Assembly (NCBI GenBank): GCA_017507105.1
Contig: JAFWBM010000044.1
Location: 19,846 to 83,845, forward strand
Source: Bacteroidaceae bacterium
GTDB lineage: Bacteria > Bacteroidota > Bacteroidia > Bacteroidales > Bacteroidaceae
DNA length: 64,000 bases
Direction: 5' to 3'
A model generated the notes under the pieces. That model worked only from the letters and a program-made list of their open reading frames with translations. It was not told the DNA's origin and searched no databases. Positions 36,785-46,867 of the stretch are shown piece by piece (the stretch's first letter is position 1; each line of letters starts with the position of its first letter). Position numbers and translations under genes: made by a program.

Positions 36785-37747
36785 ATGTACAAGTTTAAAC
36801 CTATCTTGAAATCCATGTTGTGGGGTGGCGAAAAGATTCTTCCCTACAAAGGTATTGTATCAGATCAGAAACAGGTTGGCGAAAGCTGGGAAATCTCAGG
36901 TGTAAAAGATAATGAATCGGTTGTAGCCGAGGGTCCCGATGCAGGAATGATGCTCCCCGAACTTATCAAGCGCGATGGAGCCAAGCTACTTGGTAAAGCC
37001 AACTTCGAGCGTTTCGGCGAGGAGTTTCCTTTGCTTATAAAATTCATCGATGCACGTCAGGACCTATCTATTCAGGTACATCCTAATGATGAGCAGGCAT
37101 GGGAACGCCATCAGTCTAAAGGCAAGACCGAAATGTGGTATGTAGTAGATGCCGACCCCGGTTCAAGCCTTCGTTCCGGTTTTGCCAAGAAGGTTACCCC
37201 CGAGGAGTATGAGGCAAGCATTGCCGATAACACAATAACAGATCTCCTTGCCGAGTATGACATACATGCAGGCGACCTTTTCTTCTTGCCGGCAGGACGT
37301 ATACACTCTATTGGAGCAGGAGCCTTTATTGCAGAAATCCAGCAGACATCCAATATCACATATCGTATCTATGACTTCAACCGAGTTGATGCCAACGGCA
37401 ACCCTCGTGAACTACATACAGAACAGAGCAAGGCTGTTATAGACTATAGTGTGCAGGATGACTATCGCACACATTATGAGGCTGCCGATGACAAACGTGT
37501 AGAATTGGTATCATGCCCCTACTTTACCACATCACTATATAACCTGACAAAAGAGCATGAGATGGAACTTGCCTCACTGGACTCATTTGTAATAGTTATA
37601 TGTACAGAGGGTGAAGGTACAATCATAGATAACAATGGTGAAGAGATGAAAGTACGTCAGGGCGAATCGATACTTGTACCTGCGACAGCTACATCATTAA
37701 AGGTTGTTCCTAACGAGAAAATGAAGATTCTCACAAGTTGGATATAA
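36785..37747 (+). CDS. manA: Mannose-6-phosphate isomerase, class I short form
   Basis: The protein has 320 residues, like the Bacillus/Bacteroides short form. The zinc-site residues lie in SIQVHPNDEQAWERH and TEMWYVVDADPGS, and the third His in AGRIHSIGAGAFIAEIQQ. A second cupin fold closes the protein (IVICTEGEGTIIDNNGEEMKV). It interconverts mannose 6-phosphate and fructose 6-phosphate in the cytoplasm. It may take in mannose released by the GH130 enzyme after phosphomannomutase, and it also supplies GDP-mannose synthesis. A TACATTCG box about 40 bp before the start resembles a -7 element. Confidence 0.93.
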   Translation: MYKFKPILKSMLWGGEKILPYKGIVSDQKQVGESWEISGVKDNESVVAEGPDAGMMLPELIKRDGAKLLGKANFERFGEEFPLLIKFIDARQDLSIQVHPNDEQAWERHQSKGKTEMWYVVDADPGSSLRSGFAKKVTPEEYEASIADNTITDLLAEYDIHAGDLFFLPAGRIHSIGAGAFIAEIQQTSNITYRIYDFNRVDANGNPRELHTEQSKAVIDYSVQDDYRTHYEAADDKRVELVSCPYFTTSLYNLTKEHEMELASLDSFVIVICTEGEGTIIDNNGEEMKVRQGESILVPATATSLKVVPNEKMKILTSWI

Positions 37748-37771
37748 TAGTCTACAAGCAGATATCATAAT

Positions 37772-37815
37772 AATAGAATAATGACGCATGGGGTTTCATG
37801 CGTCATTATTCTATT
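37772..37815. terminator. Bidirectional terminator
   Basis: Perfect 19-bp arms (37772-37790 and 37797-37815) with a 6-nt loop lie between manA and the convergent flavoprotein gene. Confidence 0.87.
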
Positions 37816-37872
37816 TTATAGGAACTTATTAGTATCAGATAAAGTAATCTTATAAAATCTTTCTATGAGTAC

Positions 37873-39471
37873 TTAAAAACTATCTAAATATTGACATGCC
37901 GAAAGAGCACAACGCTCACCATCCACAGCTGCTGAAACAATACCTCCTGCATATCCTGCACCCTCTCCACAGGGAAAGAGTCCCTCTACCTGGGCGTGTT
38001 GTAAAGTTTCGTTGTCACGTACAATACGCACAGGAGAGGAGGTTCTCGACTCTACCCCTATAAGTTGGGCCTCCCTGGTAAGAAAACCGCGTGATGCACG
38101 ACCAAAGTTTACAAATGCACGTTGCAGGCGACTTGAAACAAATCTGGGCAACCAAAAATGCATCGGAGAGGATAAAAGTCCGGGAGCATAGGATGTTGCC
38201 GGCAGATCGTAACTAAGTTTGCCATTGACAAAATCGGTCATACGCTGAGCCGGTGCTGTCTGACGACGATTACCCATAATCCAACAGAGACGTTCGAGCC
38301 TCTCCTGAAATGCCAATACACGTAATGGAGAATCGGGAGCCACATCCTCAAATCCCTCGATATCCATCCTAAGGTCGGGGTGTTCTACATCCTCACTATT
38401 TATTTGTACCACCATTGCCGAGTTACTCCAACGTCCGCCACGATGCGAAGGGGACATACCATTTACCAGTAGCTCCTCATTGGACGAAGCCGAAGGAACA
38501 ACAACACCTCCGGGACACATACAGAAACTGTACACTCCACGTCCATCTACCTGTGTAGTAAAACTGTATTCGGCTGCAGGAAGATATTTACCCCTACCCT
38601 GCGGAGTATGATATTGAATCTGGTCTATAAGTGTAGAGGGATGCTCAAGACGTACTCCAACTGCAATTCCTTTTGCCTCTATTGCCACTCCTCCTTTGTG
38701 CAGTGCCCTATATACATCCTTGGCAGAATGACCCGTTGCAAGAATAACAACACGCGCAAAAATATCTCCGCGATTAGTGCGCACACCACACACTTTACCA
38801 TTCTTGACAAGTATCTCCTCCATGCGTGTTTCGAAATGCACCTCACCGCCACATTCAAGTATAGTGTTCCTCATATTCTCTATAATACGAGGCAATTTAT
38901 CGGTACCCAGGTGAGGATGTGCGTCTGAGAGGATGGATGGGCTGGCACCATGCTGGCAAAATATATGCAATATATCCTCGGTGTTACCTCTTTTTTTGCT
39001 ACGAGTAAATAGCTTACCATCGGAATATGCTCCAGCTCCACCCTCACCGAAACAGTAGTTCGACTCGGTATCTACCGTGTGTGTACGTGAGATATTTGCA
39101 ACATCTATTTTTCTACTGCGTACATCCTTACCACGTTCAACTACAATAGGACATTTCCCATTCTCAATTGTCTTAAGAGCTGCAAAAAGACCTGCAGGTC
39201 CTGCACCCACAACAATTACAGTATCATGTCCCTCCACATTGGGATAGTCACGATGCCTGTACTCGTCTTTGGGAGGCATCTCGTTCACAAAAACACGTAC
39301 TGCAAGATTCACATATACCGTACGCTGGCGTGCATCAATACTACGTCGCAAAACACGCACACCATATATAGATTGCAGATTACACCCTTTTTCTCGGGAT
39401 ATATACTCTTTTATTGCCTGCTCTGAAGCTGCCACCTGTGGCAGAACCCTGAGCTGATATTCATTTACCAT
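37873..39471 (-). CDS. FAD-dependent oxidoreductase (COG2509-like)
   Basis: The protein has 532 residues. An N-terminal ~85-residue domain (YQLRVLPQVAASEQAIKEYI) precedes the dinucleotide-binding motif VIVVGAGPAGLFAALKTIENG. The segment SNYCFGEGGAGAYSDGKLFTR and the closing LFPCGEGAGYAGGIVSAAVDGERCA are typical of the COG2509 flavoprotein group. There is no signal peptide. The substrate is unknown. It starts 35 bp after the radA stop on the same strand and is probably co-transcribed. Confidence 0.87.
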   Translation of the reverse strand: MVNEYQLRVLPQVAASEQAIKEYISREKGCNLQSIYGVRVLRRSIDARQRTVYVNLAVRVFVNEMPPKDEYRHRDYPNVEGHDTVIVVGAGPAGLFAALKTIENGKCPIVVERGKDVRSRKIDVANISRTHTVDTESNYCFGEGGAGAYSDGKLFTRSKKRGNTEDILHIFCQHGASPSILSDAHPHLGTDKLPRIIENMRNTILECGGEVHFETRMEEILVKNGKVCGVRTNRGDIFARVVILATGHSAKDVYRALHKGGVAIEAKGIAVGVRLEHPSTLIDQIQYHTPQGRGKYLPAAEYSFTTQVDGRGVYSFCMCPGGVVVPSASSNEELLVNGMSPSHRGGRWSNSAMVVQINSEDVEHPDLRMDIEGFEDVAPDSPLRVLAFQERLERLCWIMGNRRQTAPAQRMTDFVNGKLSYDLPATSYAPGLLSSPMHFWLPRFVSSRLQRAFVNFGRASRGFLTREAQLIGVESRTSSPVRIVRDNETLQHAQVEGLFPCGEGAGYAGGIVSAAVDGERCALSACQYLDSF

Positions 39472-39506
39472 AAATTACGTTACTCAAATTAGAGCAAAAG
39501 TGTTCA

Positions 39507-40871
39507 CTATCCGAAAAGCTCCCTAAAGGCCTCTTCAACCTTTGAAACAGCTTTTACTTCTATATTAAAGCGTTGCAGATCGAGTCTTTTCATATTGGCA
39601 CGTGGCACCAGAATTCTCTTAAAGCCAAGTTTCTGCGCCTCGGCTATACGTTGTTCTATACGGTTTATCGGACGTATCTCACCCGAAAGCCCCACCTCAC
39701 CGGCCATACATACGGCCGGTTCTATCTCTACATCCATGTTACTTGACAATATGGAACTGATAACAGCAAGGTCTATAGCCGGATCGTTTACACGAAGACC
39801 GCCAGCTATATTCAAGTAGACATCTTTCTGCGCGAGTTTGAAACCGACACGTTTCTCAAGCACGGCAAGCAACATATTCATACGACGTGTATCAAAACCT
39901 GTAGCCGAACGTTGAGGAGTACCATATACCGCACTGCTCACCAATGCCTGTACCTCTATTAGAAATGGGCTCACTCCCTCTATTGCCGAAGCAATGGCTA
40001 TACCGCTCATACCATTATGACGCTCACTCAACAACAATTCTGACGGGTTCTCAACTTGACGCAAGCCATCACGTTGCATCTCATAAATACCAATCTCGGC
40101 GGTGCTGCCAAAACGGTTCTTTATGGAACGTAAGACACGATATATATGATGCTGATCGCCTTCGAACTGTATGACAACATCCACAATATGTTCCAGTATC
40201 TTGGGACCAGCAATTGTACCATCTTTTGTAATATGACCTATAAGAATTATGGGTACATTATTCTCTTTGGCATATTTCAACAACATGGCAGTACACTCAC
40301 GCACCTGCGACATGCTGCCGGGAGATGAGTCTACCGACTCGCTGCACATAGTCTGTATAGAGTCAATGACAACAATCTCAGGAGAAACATTCTTTATATG
40401 TGTAAATATTGTTTCGAGCAGTGTCTCACAGACTATCATACAATTGCTTCGGTTATACTCAATCCTATCGGCACGCAACTTTATCTGTTGCACGCTCTCT
40501 TCACCCGATACATAAAGCACACGACGGTTCTTTAACCTGAGTACCGTCTGAAGAACGAGTGTAGACTTTCCTATGCCGGGCTCACCACCCAGCAGAACCA
40601 TTGAGCCCGGGACAAGTCCACCACCAAGCACTCTGTTTAGTTCCACATCCATCAAATTGAGGCGTGGGAGATCATCAGTGGAGACATCGTCTATCAGTAC
40701 CGGTTGCGAGTGTCTCTCAATTCCCGGTAGCGAAGTATGTGTAGCCGACTGCAGACGTACTCTCTTCTCGACAAGAGTATTCCATGCACCACACGAGGGG
40801 CACTTCCCTGCCCACTTTGGCGACTCGTAGCCACATTCATTACATAGAAATGTAGTCTTTTCCTTAGCCAT
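39507..40871 (-). CDS. radA: DNA repair protein RadA
   Basis: The protein has 454 residues, the full family length. The order is an N-terminal zinc finger (Cys10, Cys13, Cys24, Cys27), a RecA-like ATPase with Walker A GGEPGIGKST (residues 95-104), the RadA-specific KNRFG motif near residue 250, and a C-terminal Lon-protease-like domain without proteolysis (VCMAGEVGLSGEIRPI). RadA promotes branch migration and processing of recombination intermediates. It heads a two-gene unit with the flavoprotein. Confidence 0.95.
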   Translation of the reverse strand: MAKEKTTFLCNECGYESPKWAGKCPSCGAWNTLVEKRVRLQSATHTSLPGIERHSQPVLIDDVSTDDLPRLNLMDVELNRVLGGGLVPGSMVLLGGEPGIGKSTLVLQTVLRLKNRRVLYVSGEESVQQIKLRADRIEYNRSNCMIVCETLLETIFTHIKNVSPEIVVIDSIQTMCSESVDSSPGSMSQVRECTAMLLKYAKENNVPIILIGHITKDGTIAGPKILEHIVDVVIQFEGDQHHIYRVLRSIKNRFGSTAEIGIYEMQRDGLRQVENPSELLLSERHNGMSGIAIASAIEGVSPFLIEVQALVSSAVYGTPQRSATGFDTRRMNMLLAVLEKRVGFKLAQKDVYLNIAGGLRVNDPAIDLAVISSILSSNMDVEIEPAVCMAGEVGLSGEIRPINRIEQRIAEAQKLGFKRILVPRANMKRLDLQRFNIEVKAVSKVEEAFRELFG

Positions 40872-41022
40872 ACATCCTTATTTATCTGCTAAGATAGTTC
40901 AACGACACATCATAGCCAAACTGTAGAGAACATATTTTCATACAGATGAAACTCTTTTTAGAAAACAGACACCTCGACTTCTACTGTTTTTAACTATTTA
41001 GCCGACAATACTCGACACATTG

Positions 41023-41054
41023 TTTGCTTTTTTACAGCAAATAGCATATATTCG
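41023..41054 (+). promoter_or_regulatory. Promoter of thrA
   Basis: TTTG (41023-41026), a 20-bp spacer and TATATTCG (41047-41054) fit the Bacteroides promoter form, 65 bp before the start. No leader peptide or attenuator hairpin was evident in the leader. Confidence 0.68.
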
Positions 41055-41119
41055 CAGCAATTTTTCAACGATATATAATTAGCTTCTTTCTTTATGGAAA
41101 GAATATACCGTATACAAGC

Positions 41120-43558
41120 ATGAAAGTAATGAAATTTGGCGGAACCTCCGTAGGTTCCGTAAACAGCATATTGAATCTCAAAAACATTGTTGAATCGGCA
41201 GCATCTAGCGAGAATGTAATTGTTGTAGTATCTGCTCTTGGTGGGGTTACCGACAAACTCATCAAGACATCACAGCTAGCAGTGAATGGTGACAACTCAT
41301 TCAACGAGGAGTTCCAGCAAATTGTAACACGCCATCACGAACTTATCTATAGCATTATCCAGTGCGAGGATAAACGTATAGCACTGCTGCAAGAGGTAGA
41401 CAAATTGTTGAATGAACTCGACAATATCTACCAAGGATTGGCACTTATAAATAACATAACCCCCAAAAGCGAAGCCACCATTGTGAGCTACGGCGAGAGA
41501 ATATCGAGCCGTATCGTCACTGCATTGATTGATGGTGCGGTGCGCTACAATTCACGCCAATTCATTAGAACAGAAGTTAAACACAACAAGAACATCCTTG
41601 CTAACGAAGAGACAGACGAACTTATACACAAAACCTTTGACGGCAACAATGATAGGATTATTGTTGTACCCGGATTCATATCACAAGACAAGGATAGCGG
41701 CGAAATAACCAATCTTGGGCGAGGAGGCTCAGACTATACAGCAGCAATACTTGCCGCAGCACTTGGTGCCGACATATTAGAGATATGGACCGATGTGGAT
41801 GGTTTCATGACAGCCGACCCCAAGGTAATAAACAATGCATACACAATAGAGCACCTTAGCTATGTTGAAGCTACCGAGCTTTGTAACTTCGGCGCCAAAG
41901 TGGTATATCCACCTACAATATACCCTGTATTCAAGGCCAATATCCCAATTGCAATAAAAAACACATTCAACCCTACAGGTGAGGGTACAATCATCAATGC
42001 CGAGAGCAAGGCTGACGGCCGTCTTATAAAAGGAATATCAAGTATCAATGACACCGATCTCCTTACAGTGCAAGGTTTAGGAATGGTTGGAATAGTTGGT
42101 GTCAACCATCGCATATTCAGCACCCTGGCAAATGCAGGTATAAGCGTATTCCTTGTAGCGCAAGCCTCATCTGAAAACAGCACCTCTATAGGTTTGCGAC
42201 ATATCGATGCAGCGAAGGCTTGCGACGTGCTTAACGCAGAGTTTGAAAAAGAGATTTCAATGGGTCTTATGGAGCCTGTTACTGCTGTCAGTGAATTATC
42301 AACAGTAGCTATAGTGGGTGAAAACATGCGACATAATGCCGGCATCATAGGCAAGTTGTTCCACACATTAGGACGCAATGGTATAAATGTCATAGCATGC
42401 GCACAAGGAGGACAGGAGACAAACGTATCGTTTGTCATCAAATCGAAGTTCCTGCGAAAGACACTCAATGTAATCCATGACTCATTCTTCCTTTCCGAGT
42501 ATAAGGTACTTAACCTCTTTATATGCGGAATAGGAACTGTTGGCGGAAGCCTGATAGAACAGATTGCATCGCAGCGTCAGAAGCTACTTGATGAACACAG
42601 ATTGAAACTGAACGTAGTAGGTATTGCCAATAGCCACCATGCAATATTCAACCGTGAAGGACTAGACATTACAGACTACCGTAACCAGCTTATGGAGAGT
42701 CCTGAGAGTACAATAGAGAACATGCGTGACAGTATAATTAAGATGAATATCTTTAACTCGGTATTTGTCGACTGTACAGCAAGTAGTGCTGTTGCAGGAA
42801 TATATACCGACTTGTTGGAGCACAACATCTCTGTTGTTGCAGCCAACAAGATTGCAGCCTCATCAGATTACGCTACATACGACCGCCTAAAACATATTGC
42901 AAGAGAACGCAACATCAAGTATCTGTTCGAGACCAATGTGGGCGCCGGATTGCCAATCATTAATACAATAAACGACCTGAGGAACAGCGGCGACAGGATT
43001 CTTAAGATAGAGGCTGTATTAAGTGGTACATTGAACTTTATTTTCAATATGCTCAGTGAAGAGGTACCATTGAGCCAGACTGTGAGGTTGGCCCAGGAAA
43101 AGGGTTATAGTGAACCCGACCCACGTATAGACTTGAGCGGCAAGGATGTTATACGCAAATTGGTAATTCTTGCACGAGAAGCAGGTTACACCATTGAACA
43201 AGAAGATGTAGAGACAAACCTCTTTATACCCGACGATTTGTTCAACGGCTCGCTCGAGAATTTCTGGGAAGAACTCCCGAAACTGGATACAGAGTTCGAG
43301 GCAGAACGCAAAAAGATAGATGCCGACAATATGCGTTGGCGTTTCATAGCAAAATACCAAGACGGCAAGGGAAGTGTATCACTATGTAAGGTAGGACAGC
43401 ATCACCCCTTCTATAATCTAGAGGGTAGCAACAATATTGTACTTCTCACAACAGAACGTTACAAGGAATATCCTATGCTTATAAAGGGATATGGAGCAGG
43501 AGCAAGCGTGACTGCTGCCGGTGTTTTTGCCGATATAATGCGTATTGCAAACATTTGA
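41120..43558 (+). CDS. thrA: Bifunctional aspartokinase/homoserine dehydrogenase
   Basis: The protein has 812 residues. The kinase domain starts with VMKFGGTSVGSV and carries GRGGSDYTAAILAAALGADILEIWTDVDG. Two ACT regulatory units follow (LTVQGLGMVGIVGVNHRIF and STVAIVGENM...AGIIGKLF). The homoserine dehydrogenase begins near residue 465 (FICGIGTVGGSLIEQIA), with NKIAASSDYATY, FETNVGAGLPI and GYSEPDPRIDLSGKDV. It catalyses the first and third steps of threonine and methionine synthesis, and its homoserine is the substrate of MetA in this window. The next gene is convergent, so thrB or thrC do not follow it here. Confidence 0.95.
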   Translation: MKVMKFGGTSVGSVNSILNLKNIVESAASSENVIVVVSALGGVTDKLIKTSQLAVNGDNSFNEEFQQIVTRHHELIYSIIQCEDKRIALLQEVDKLLNELDNIYQGLALINNITPKSEATIVSYGERISSRIVTALIDGAVRYNSRQFIRTEVKHNKNILANEETDELIHKTFDGNNDRIIVVPGFISQDKDSGEITNLGRGGSDYTAAILAAALGADILEIWTDVDGFMTADPKVINNAYTIEHLSYVEATELCNFGAKVVYPPTIYPVFKANIPIAIKNTFNPTGEGTIINAESKADGRLIKGISSINDTDLLTVQGLGMVGIVGVNHRIFSTLANAGISVFLVAQASSENSTSIGLRHIDAAKACDVLNAEFEKEISMGLMEPVTAVSELSTVAIVGENMRHNAGIIGKLFHTLGRNGINVIACAQGGQETNVSFVIKSKFLRKTLNVIHDSFFLSEYKVLNLFICGIGTVGGSLIEQIASQRQKLLDEHRLKLNVVGIANSHHAIFNREGLDITDYRNQLMESPESTIENMRDSIIKMNIFNSVFVDCTASSAVAGIYTDLLEHNISVVAANKIAASSDYATYDRLKHIARERNIKYLFETNVGAGLPIINTINDLRNSGDRILKIEAVLSGTLNFIFNMLSEEVPLSQTVRLAQEKGYSEPDPRIDLSGKDVIRKLVILAREAGYTIEQEDVETNLFIPDDLFNGSLENFWEELPKLDTEFEAERKKIDADNMRWRFIAKYQDGKGSVSLCKVGQHHPFYNLEGSNNIVLLTTERYKEYPMLIKGYGAGASVTAAGVFADIMRIANI

Positions 43559-43612
43559 CAATCCTAAGAATCAGTACCACAAACAATAATGGAAGTACGG
43601 TAAAATTTTTAC

Positions 43613-43642
43613 ACAAAGGCATCTGATATCAGATGCCTTTGT
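43613..43642. terminator. Bidirectional terminator between thrA and the cobalamin operon
   Basis: A perfect 30-bp palindrome overlaps the stop codon of the permease gene and serves both convergent units. Confidence 0.8.
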
Positions 43643-44660
43643 TACGTAATACCACATATAGAATAACAGGTGCACCTATAAGAGGTGTTATTGCACCTAG
43701 AGGTATGAGACCGCTTTCGCCCGGGAGTTGTGATAGCATATTGCACAGCAAGGCAACTGTTGCACCCAAAAACATTGTTATAGGCAACAGATATATATGA
43801 TTGTTAGTGCGCAATATAAGACGTGCAAAATGTGGTACTGCAAGACCTATAAAAGAGATGGGACCACAAAAAGCCGTTACAGCCGCAGTCAGTAATCCTG
43901 TGAGCAGGAGTATGACTCCACGCACATTTTTTGTATGGATTCCAAGATTTGCCGCATATGCATCACCCAACATAATGGCATTTAAAGGCTTAGACATTAA
44001 CAAGGCAACAACAAGTGATGAGACTATAACAGATGCAAAGAAAGGCATCTGTTCCATAGAGACCCCACCGAAATTACCCATACCCCATATTAAATAAGAA
44101 TGTACTCCCTCGGCTGTGGAAAAATAATTAAGCATTGTTATAATGGCCGAATTGAGATAACTTATCGACATTCCTGCAATAAGCAGATATATATTATTAT
44201 GCACACACGAAGAGAGGCACAATATTATAGCTATTATAAACAATGCTCCGGCAAAGGCTCCTGCAAGCATTGCCGCATAACCGCCTAATGACATAGCTCC
44301 GGCAACGAATGTACCGTGCATAAGCAACATTACAACAGCAACACCAAGACCGGCTCCGCTATTAATACCGAATACTTCGGGACCTGCAAGCGGATTATTG
44401 AACAGAGTCTGCAACATGAGACCGGCAACAGACAGTGCCATACCGGAGAGCAAAGCTGTAACCGCTTGCGGTAATCTGGCCTCGAGAACAATAAGACTCC
44501 AACTACTGTTCTCCACCTGATTGCCCGATAATATATCCATTATTGCAGAAATCGGAATATCCACAGCACCAACAAAGATATTCATGAAAACGAACAAGAG
44601 TGTTACTATGGCAGAAGTCACTATAAGAAATATATATTTTCTACTCACCCATCTTTTCAT
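43629..44660 (-). CDS. btuC: FecCD/BtuC-type ABC transporter permease
   Basis: The protein has 343 residues with about nine or ten membrane segments. The signature region AGLMLQTLFNNPLAGPEVFGINSGAGLG near residue 90 and GPISFIGLAVPHFARLIL near residue 265 define the FecCD family. Its start overlaps the end of the binding-protein gene by 20 bp. With the riboswitch at the head of the operon and a BtuB-type receptor, cobalamin is the likely cargo. No ATPase gene (BtuD) follows, so the partner ATPase must be encoded elsewhere. Confidence 0.87.
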   Translation of the reverse strand: MKRWVSRKYIFLIVTSAIVTLLFVFMNIFVGAVDIPISAIMDILSGNQVENSSWSLIVLEARLPQAVTALLSGMALSVAGLMLQTLFNNPLAGPEVFGINSGAGLGVAVVMLLMHGTFVAGAMSLGGYAAMLAGAFAGALFIIAIILCLSSCVHNNIYLLIAGMSISYLNSAIITMLNYFSTAEGVHSYLIWGMGNFGGVSMEQMPFFASVIVSSLVVALLMSKPLNAIMLGDAYAANLGIHTKNVRGVILLLTGLLTAAVTAFCGPISFIGLAVPHFARLILRTNNHIYLLPITMFLGATVALLCNMLSQLPGESGLIPLGAITPLIGAPVILYVVLRNKGI

Positions 44661-45738
44661 AATACCTCAATCTTTTATCCCACACAATCTCGGGATGGAA
44701 TATGGCAACAAGTTCACGTAATAGTAAATCGGGCCGAAATGGTGTCTCTTCATAAAAACGTTTCCTACTCAGATTACATACATATACATTACGCTCTCTA
44801 TATGGTTTAAAGTGGGTATATCCCTCGAACTCACTCTTCAAAGAAGAATAGCTTTTATCTGCACCACCATGCTTTATGAGCCAGAAATCAGCCTCAGATG
44901 CTTTTGATAGGAGTGTCTCATACGAAAGTGGAAGTGAACCACTCTCTCTGTATGATGAGAATATATAATCTGCACCGGCATCTTTATATAGCAATCCCAT
45001 CGTACTGCATCCCCCCGGCACATACCAAGCCGAGCTGGTCTTAAGTTCACACATTAGTGTCGGACGTTTTCCTGTAATATTCAGCACATTCTCTTTCAAT
45101 GCAAGATAATCCTTCTCGACAATATTAAAAAGTGAGTCGGCAAATACAGCCTTTCCTAAAAGACGTCCATAGAAACGCATCCATTCGGCAGCACCTAAAG
45201 GTGAATTCTCCATATATTCGGCACACTCCACAAGTGGATACGATAATTTATCTAGTTTGCCATATCCTCCATTTTCATAAGGCAATACCCATACAGCCTG
45301 TGGTGAGAGTTGTGCCACACGCTCAAGGTCAACATTCAGTGAACTTCCGCAATCGATAATCTCACCACGTCGTAAAGCAGCGACCAAGGGCTGTTGTGTA
45401 ATATAGGACGACTCACACACCCCTTTTACCGCATCGCTGCATCCAAAGGTACATACAAGCTCGGCATGAACCGTAGAGAAGAGTAATATGCTGTCCAATG
45501 GAACACGAAGCAAAGTACCATCAGGGAGGGTTTCACTTAAATCACTCTCTTTATCGACAAGTACATATCTATGCAAAATACCCTTACCCCAAGGATTACC
45601 TATATCTGCCACCGTATAACCATCACACTCTATAATAGAGAGCAAAGAGGAATGGCGTAATTCCAAAGTATCACCTACAATAGGCTCTCTCTTGTTGCTG
45701 TTTACGTTACAAGAGAGAACCATTACTATGCAGAACAT
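44641..45738 (-). CDS. btuF: BtuF-like periplasmic/lipoprotein substrate-binding protein
   Basis: From ATG 45738 the protein has 365 residues with a short lipoprotein signal (MFCIVMVLSC, Cys10). The frame extends to 45876 but would overlap the end of the preceding gene, so the internal start is chosen. The class III binding fold shows ILLFSTVHAELVCTFGCSDAVKG, LSPQAVWVLPYENGGYGKL, PLGAAEWMRFYGRLLG and a C-terminal RPDLLLRELVAIFHPEI. It should pass corrinoid to the BtuC-type permease. Its start lies 34 bp after the BtuG-like stop. Confidence 0.85.
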   Translation of the reverse strand: MFCIVMVLSCNVNSNKREPIVGDTLELRHSSLLSIIECDGYTVADIGNPWGKGILHRYVLVDKESDLSETLPDGTLLRVPLDSILLFSTVHAELVCTFGCSDAVKGVCESSYITQQPLVAALRRGEIIDCGSSLNVDLERVAQLSPQAVWVLPYENGGYGKLDKLSYPLVECAEYMENSPLGAAEWMRFYGRLLGKAVFADSLFNIVEKDYLALKENVLNITGKRPTLMCELKTSSAWYVPGGCSTMGLLYKDAGADYIFSSYRESGSLPLSYETLLSKASEADFWLIKHGGADKSYSSLKSEFEGYTHFKPYRERNVYVCNLSRKRFYEETPFRPDLLLRELVAIFHPEIVWDKRLRYYEKMGE

Positions 45739-45772
45739 AAAAATCGCTCTACATATTATTCCATATATATTA

Positions 45773-46846
45773 TCACTTGTATTCAAATCTTGCTCCTGCT
45801 GTATAATAACCAACATCGAATACACCTTTAAAAGATGTATTAATAGAGAACACCTCCATTGTGCCAAGCACACCATATTCAGCGTACCCTACAAATATAT
45901 CTCCATTATCGGGATTTATCGACAAAGAGTTAACATTTTTCATTTTTTCAGCCGACAGGAACTCTGTTTTTTCACCTGTTACCACATCATACGCATAAAG
46001 AGGTGATGAAACATAGCCGTTCAGTTCGTAATCCCACGCATTGTTTACATAATACAACGTGTTCTCATATGTAGCTAAGGCCGATGCTGCAAAGCCTAAG
46101 GAGGCACATGTACCATCCTGCAAAGAGATACGATAAACCATCGATGGAATATCATAATAGTTTCCACTATCTATTATATACACCTCACCGTTACAAACAA
46201 CACTTGTTGTATATGGATTGACAAGTTCTATACTTTTGCTATTGCCGGTTGCAAGTTCTATTATAGAGATTGTGCCATTATATGCATATAAATCGCCGGA
46301 GTTATTAACAACCAGATATCCGTCCAGATAACTTATACCCTCGGGACGAGTACCAACTGCAATCTTTTTAACAAAATCGGCTCTATCGGTATCATATACA
46401 TACACATTCCCATCATAATTAGTAACATAAACATAGTCTCCGTCAGTAGCCATCATACGCGGAGAAGCACCTTCTTGAGTATACATATGTGGGGCACGTA
46501 ACCGTTTTCCGGTCTCGTCAAGAACCTCAAGTTTCTGTGAGCCGCTCAATGTCACAAACAATTTATCATTAACCCACAGCATATCCTGCGCCAAGTCACC
46601 CAAAAGAGTTCCATTCTGTACAGCAAATATATTGCTTTCAGCATCACCTGAAGTTGCAAGCATTTTCTCAAAATCGCAATACTGTATACTTGCATCATTT
46701 CCTTCCCAGTTTCCGGTATTAACAATATAACACCCGCTATTGAGCGTTACATAACCGCCATTGAATGTATTATCACTATCGCTATCACACGAAACAATGA
46801 ATGTTATCGTTGCCAGGAGCAACAAACCAGACAATCTCTTTTTCAT
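45773..46846 (-). CDS. btuG: BtuG-like beta-propeller surface lipoprotein
   Basis: The protein has 357 residues with a lipoprotein signal ending in IVSC (Cys20), followed by acidic residues (DSDSDN) like the surface-export signal of Bacteroides lipoproteins. The rest forms repeated beta-propeller blades of the YncE/DUF5074 type, for example MLWVNDKLFVTLSGSQKLEVLD, YVYVTNYDGNVYVYDTDRADFV and RPEGISYLDGYLVVNNSGDLY. It lies between btuB and btuF in a riboswitch-led operon. This is the position of BtuG, the surface protein that captures B12 for BtuB in Bacteroides. Binding is inferred. Confidence 0.83.
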   Translation of the reverse strand: MKKRLSGLLLLATITFIVSCDSDSDNTFNGGYVTLNSGCYIVNTGNWEGNDASIQYCDFEKMLATSGDAESNIFAVQNGTLLGDLAQDMLWVNDKLFVTLSGSQKLEVLDETGKRLRAPHMYTQEGASPRMMATDGDYVYVTNYDGNVYVYDTDRADFVKKIAVGTRPEGISYLDGYLVVNNSGDLYAYNGTISIIELATGNSKSIELVNPYTTSVVCNGEVYIIDSGNYYDIPSMVYRISLQDGTCASLGFAASALATYENTLYYVNNAWDYELNGYVSSPLYAYDVVTGEKTEFLSAEKMKNVNSLSINPDNGDIFVGYAEYGVLGTMEVFSINTSFKGVFDVGYYTAGARFEYK

Positions 46847-46867
46847 AATAATTAAATTTTATATGTT

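Noticed and set aside
45739..45876. Longer start for the btuF gene
   Set aside because: It would overlap the end of the BtuG-like gene by about 100 bp and the lipoprotein signal begins at 45738.
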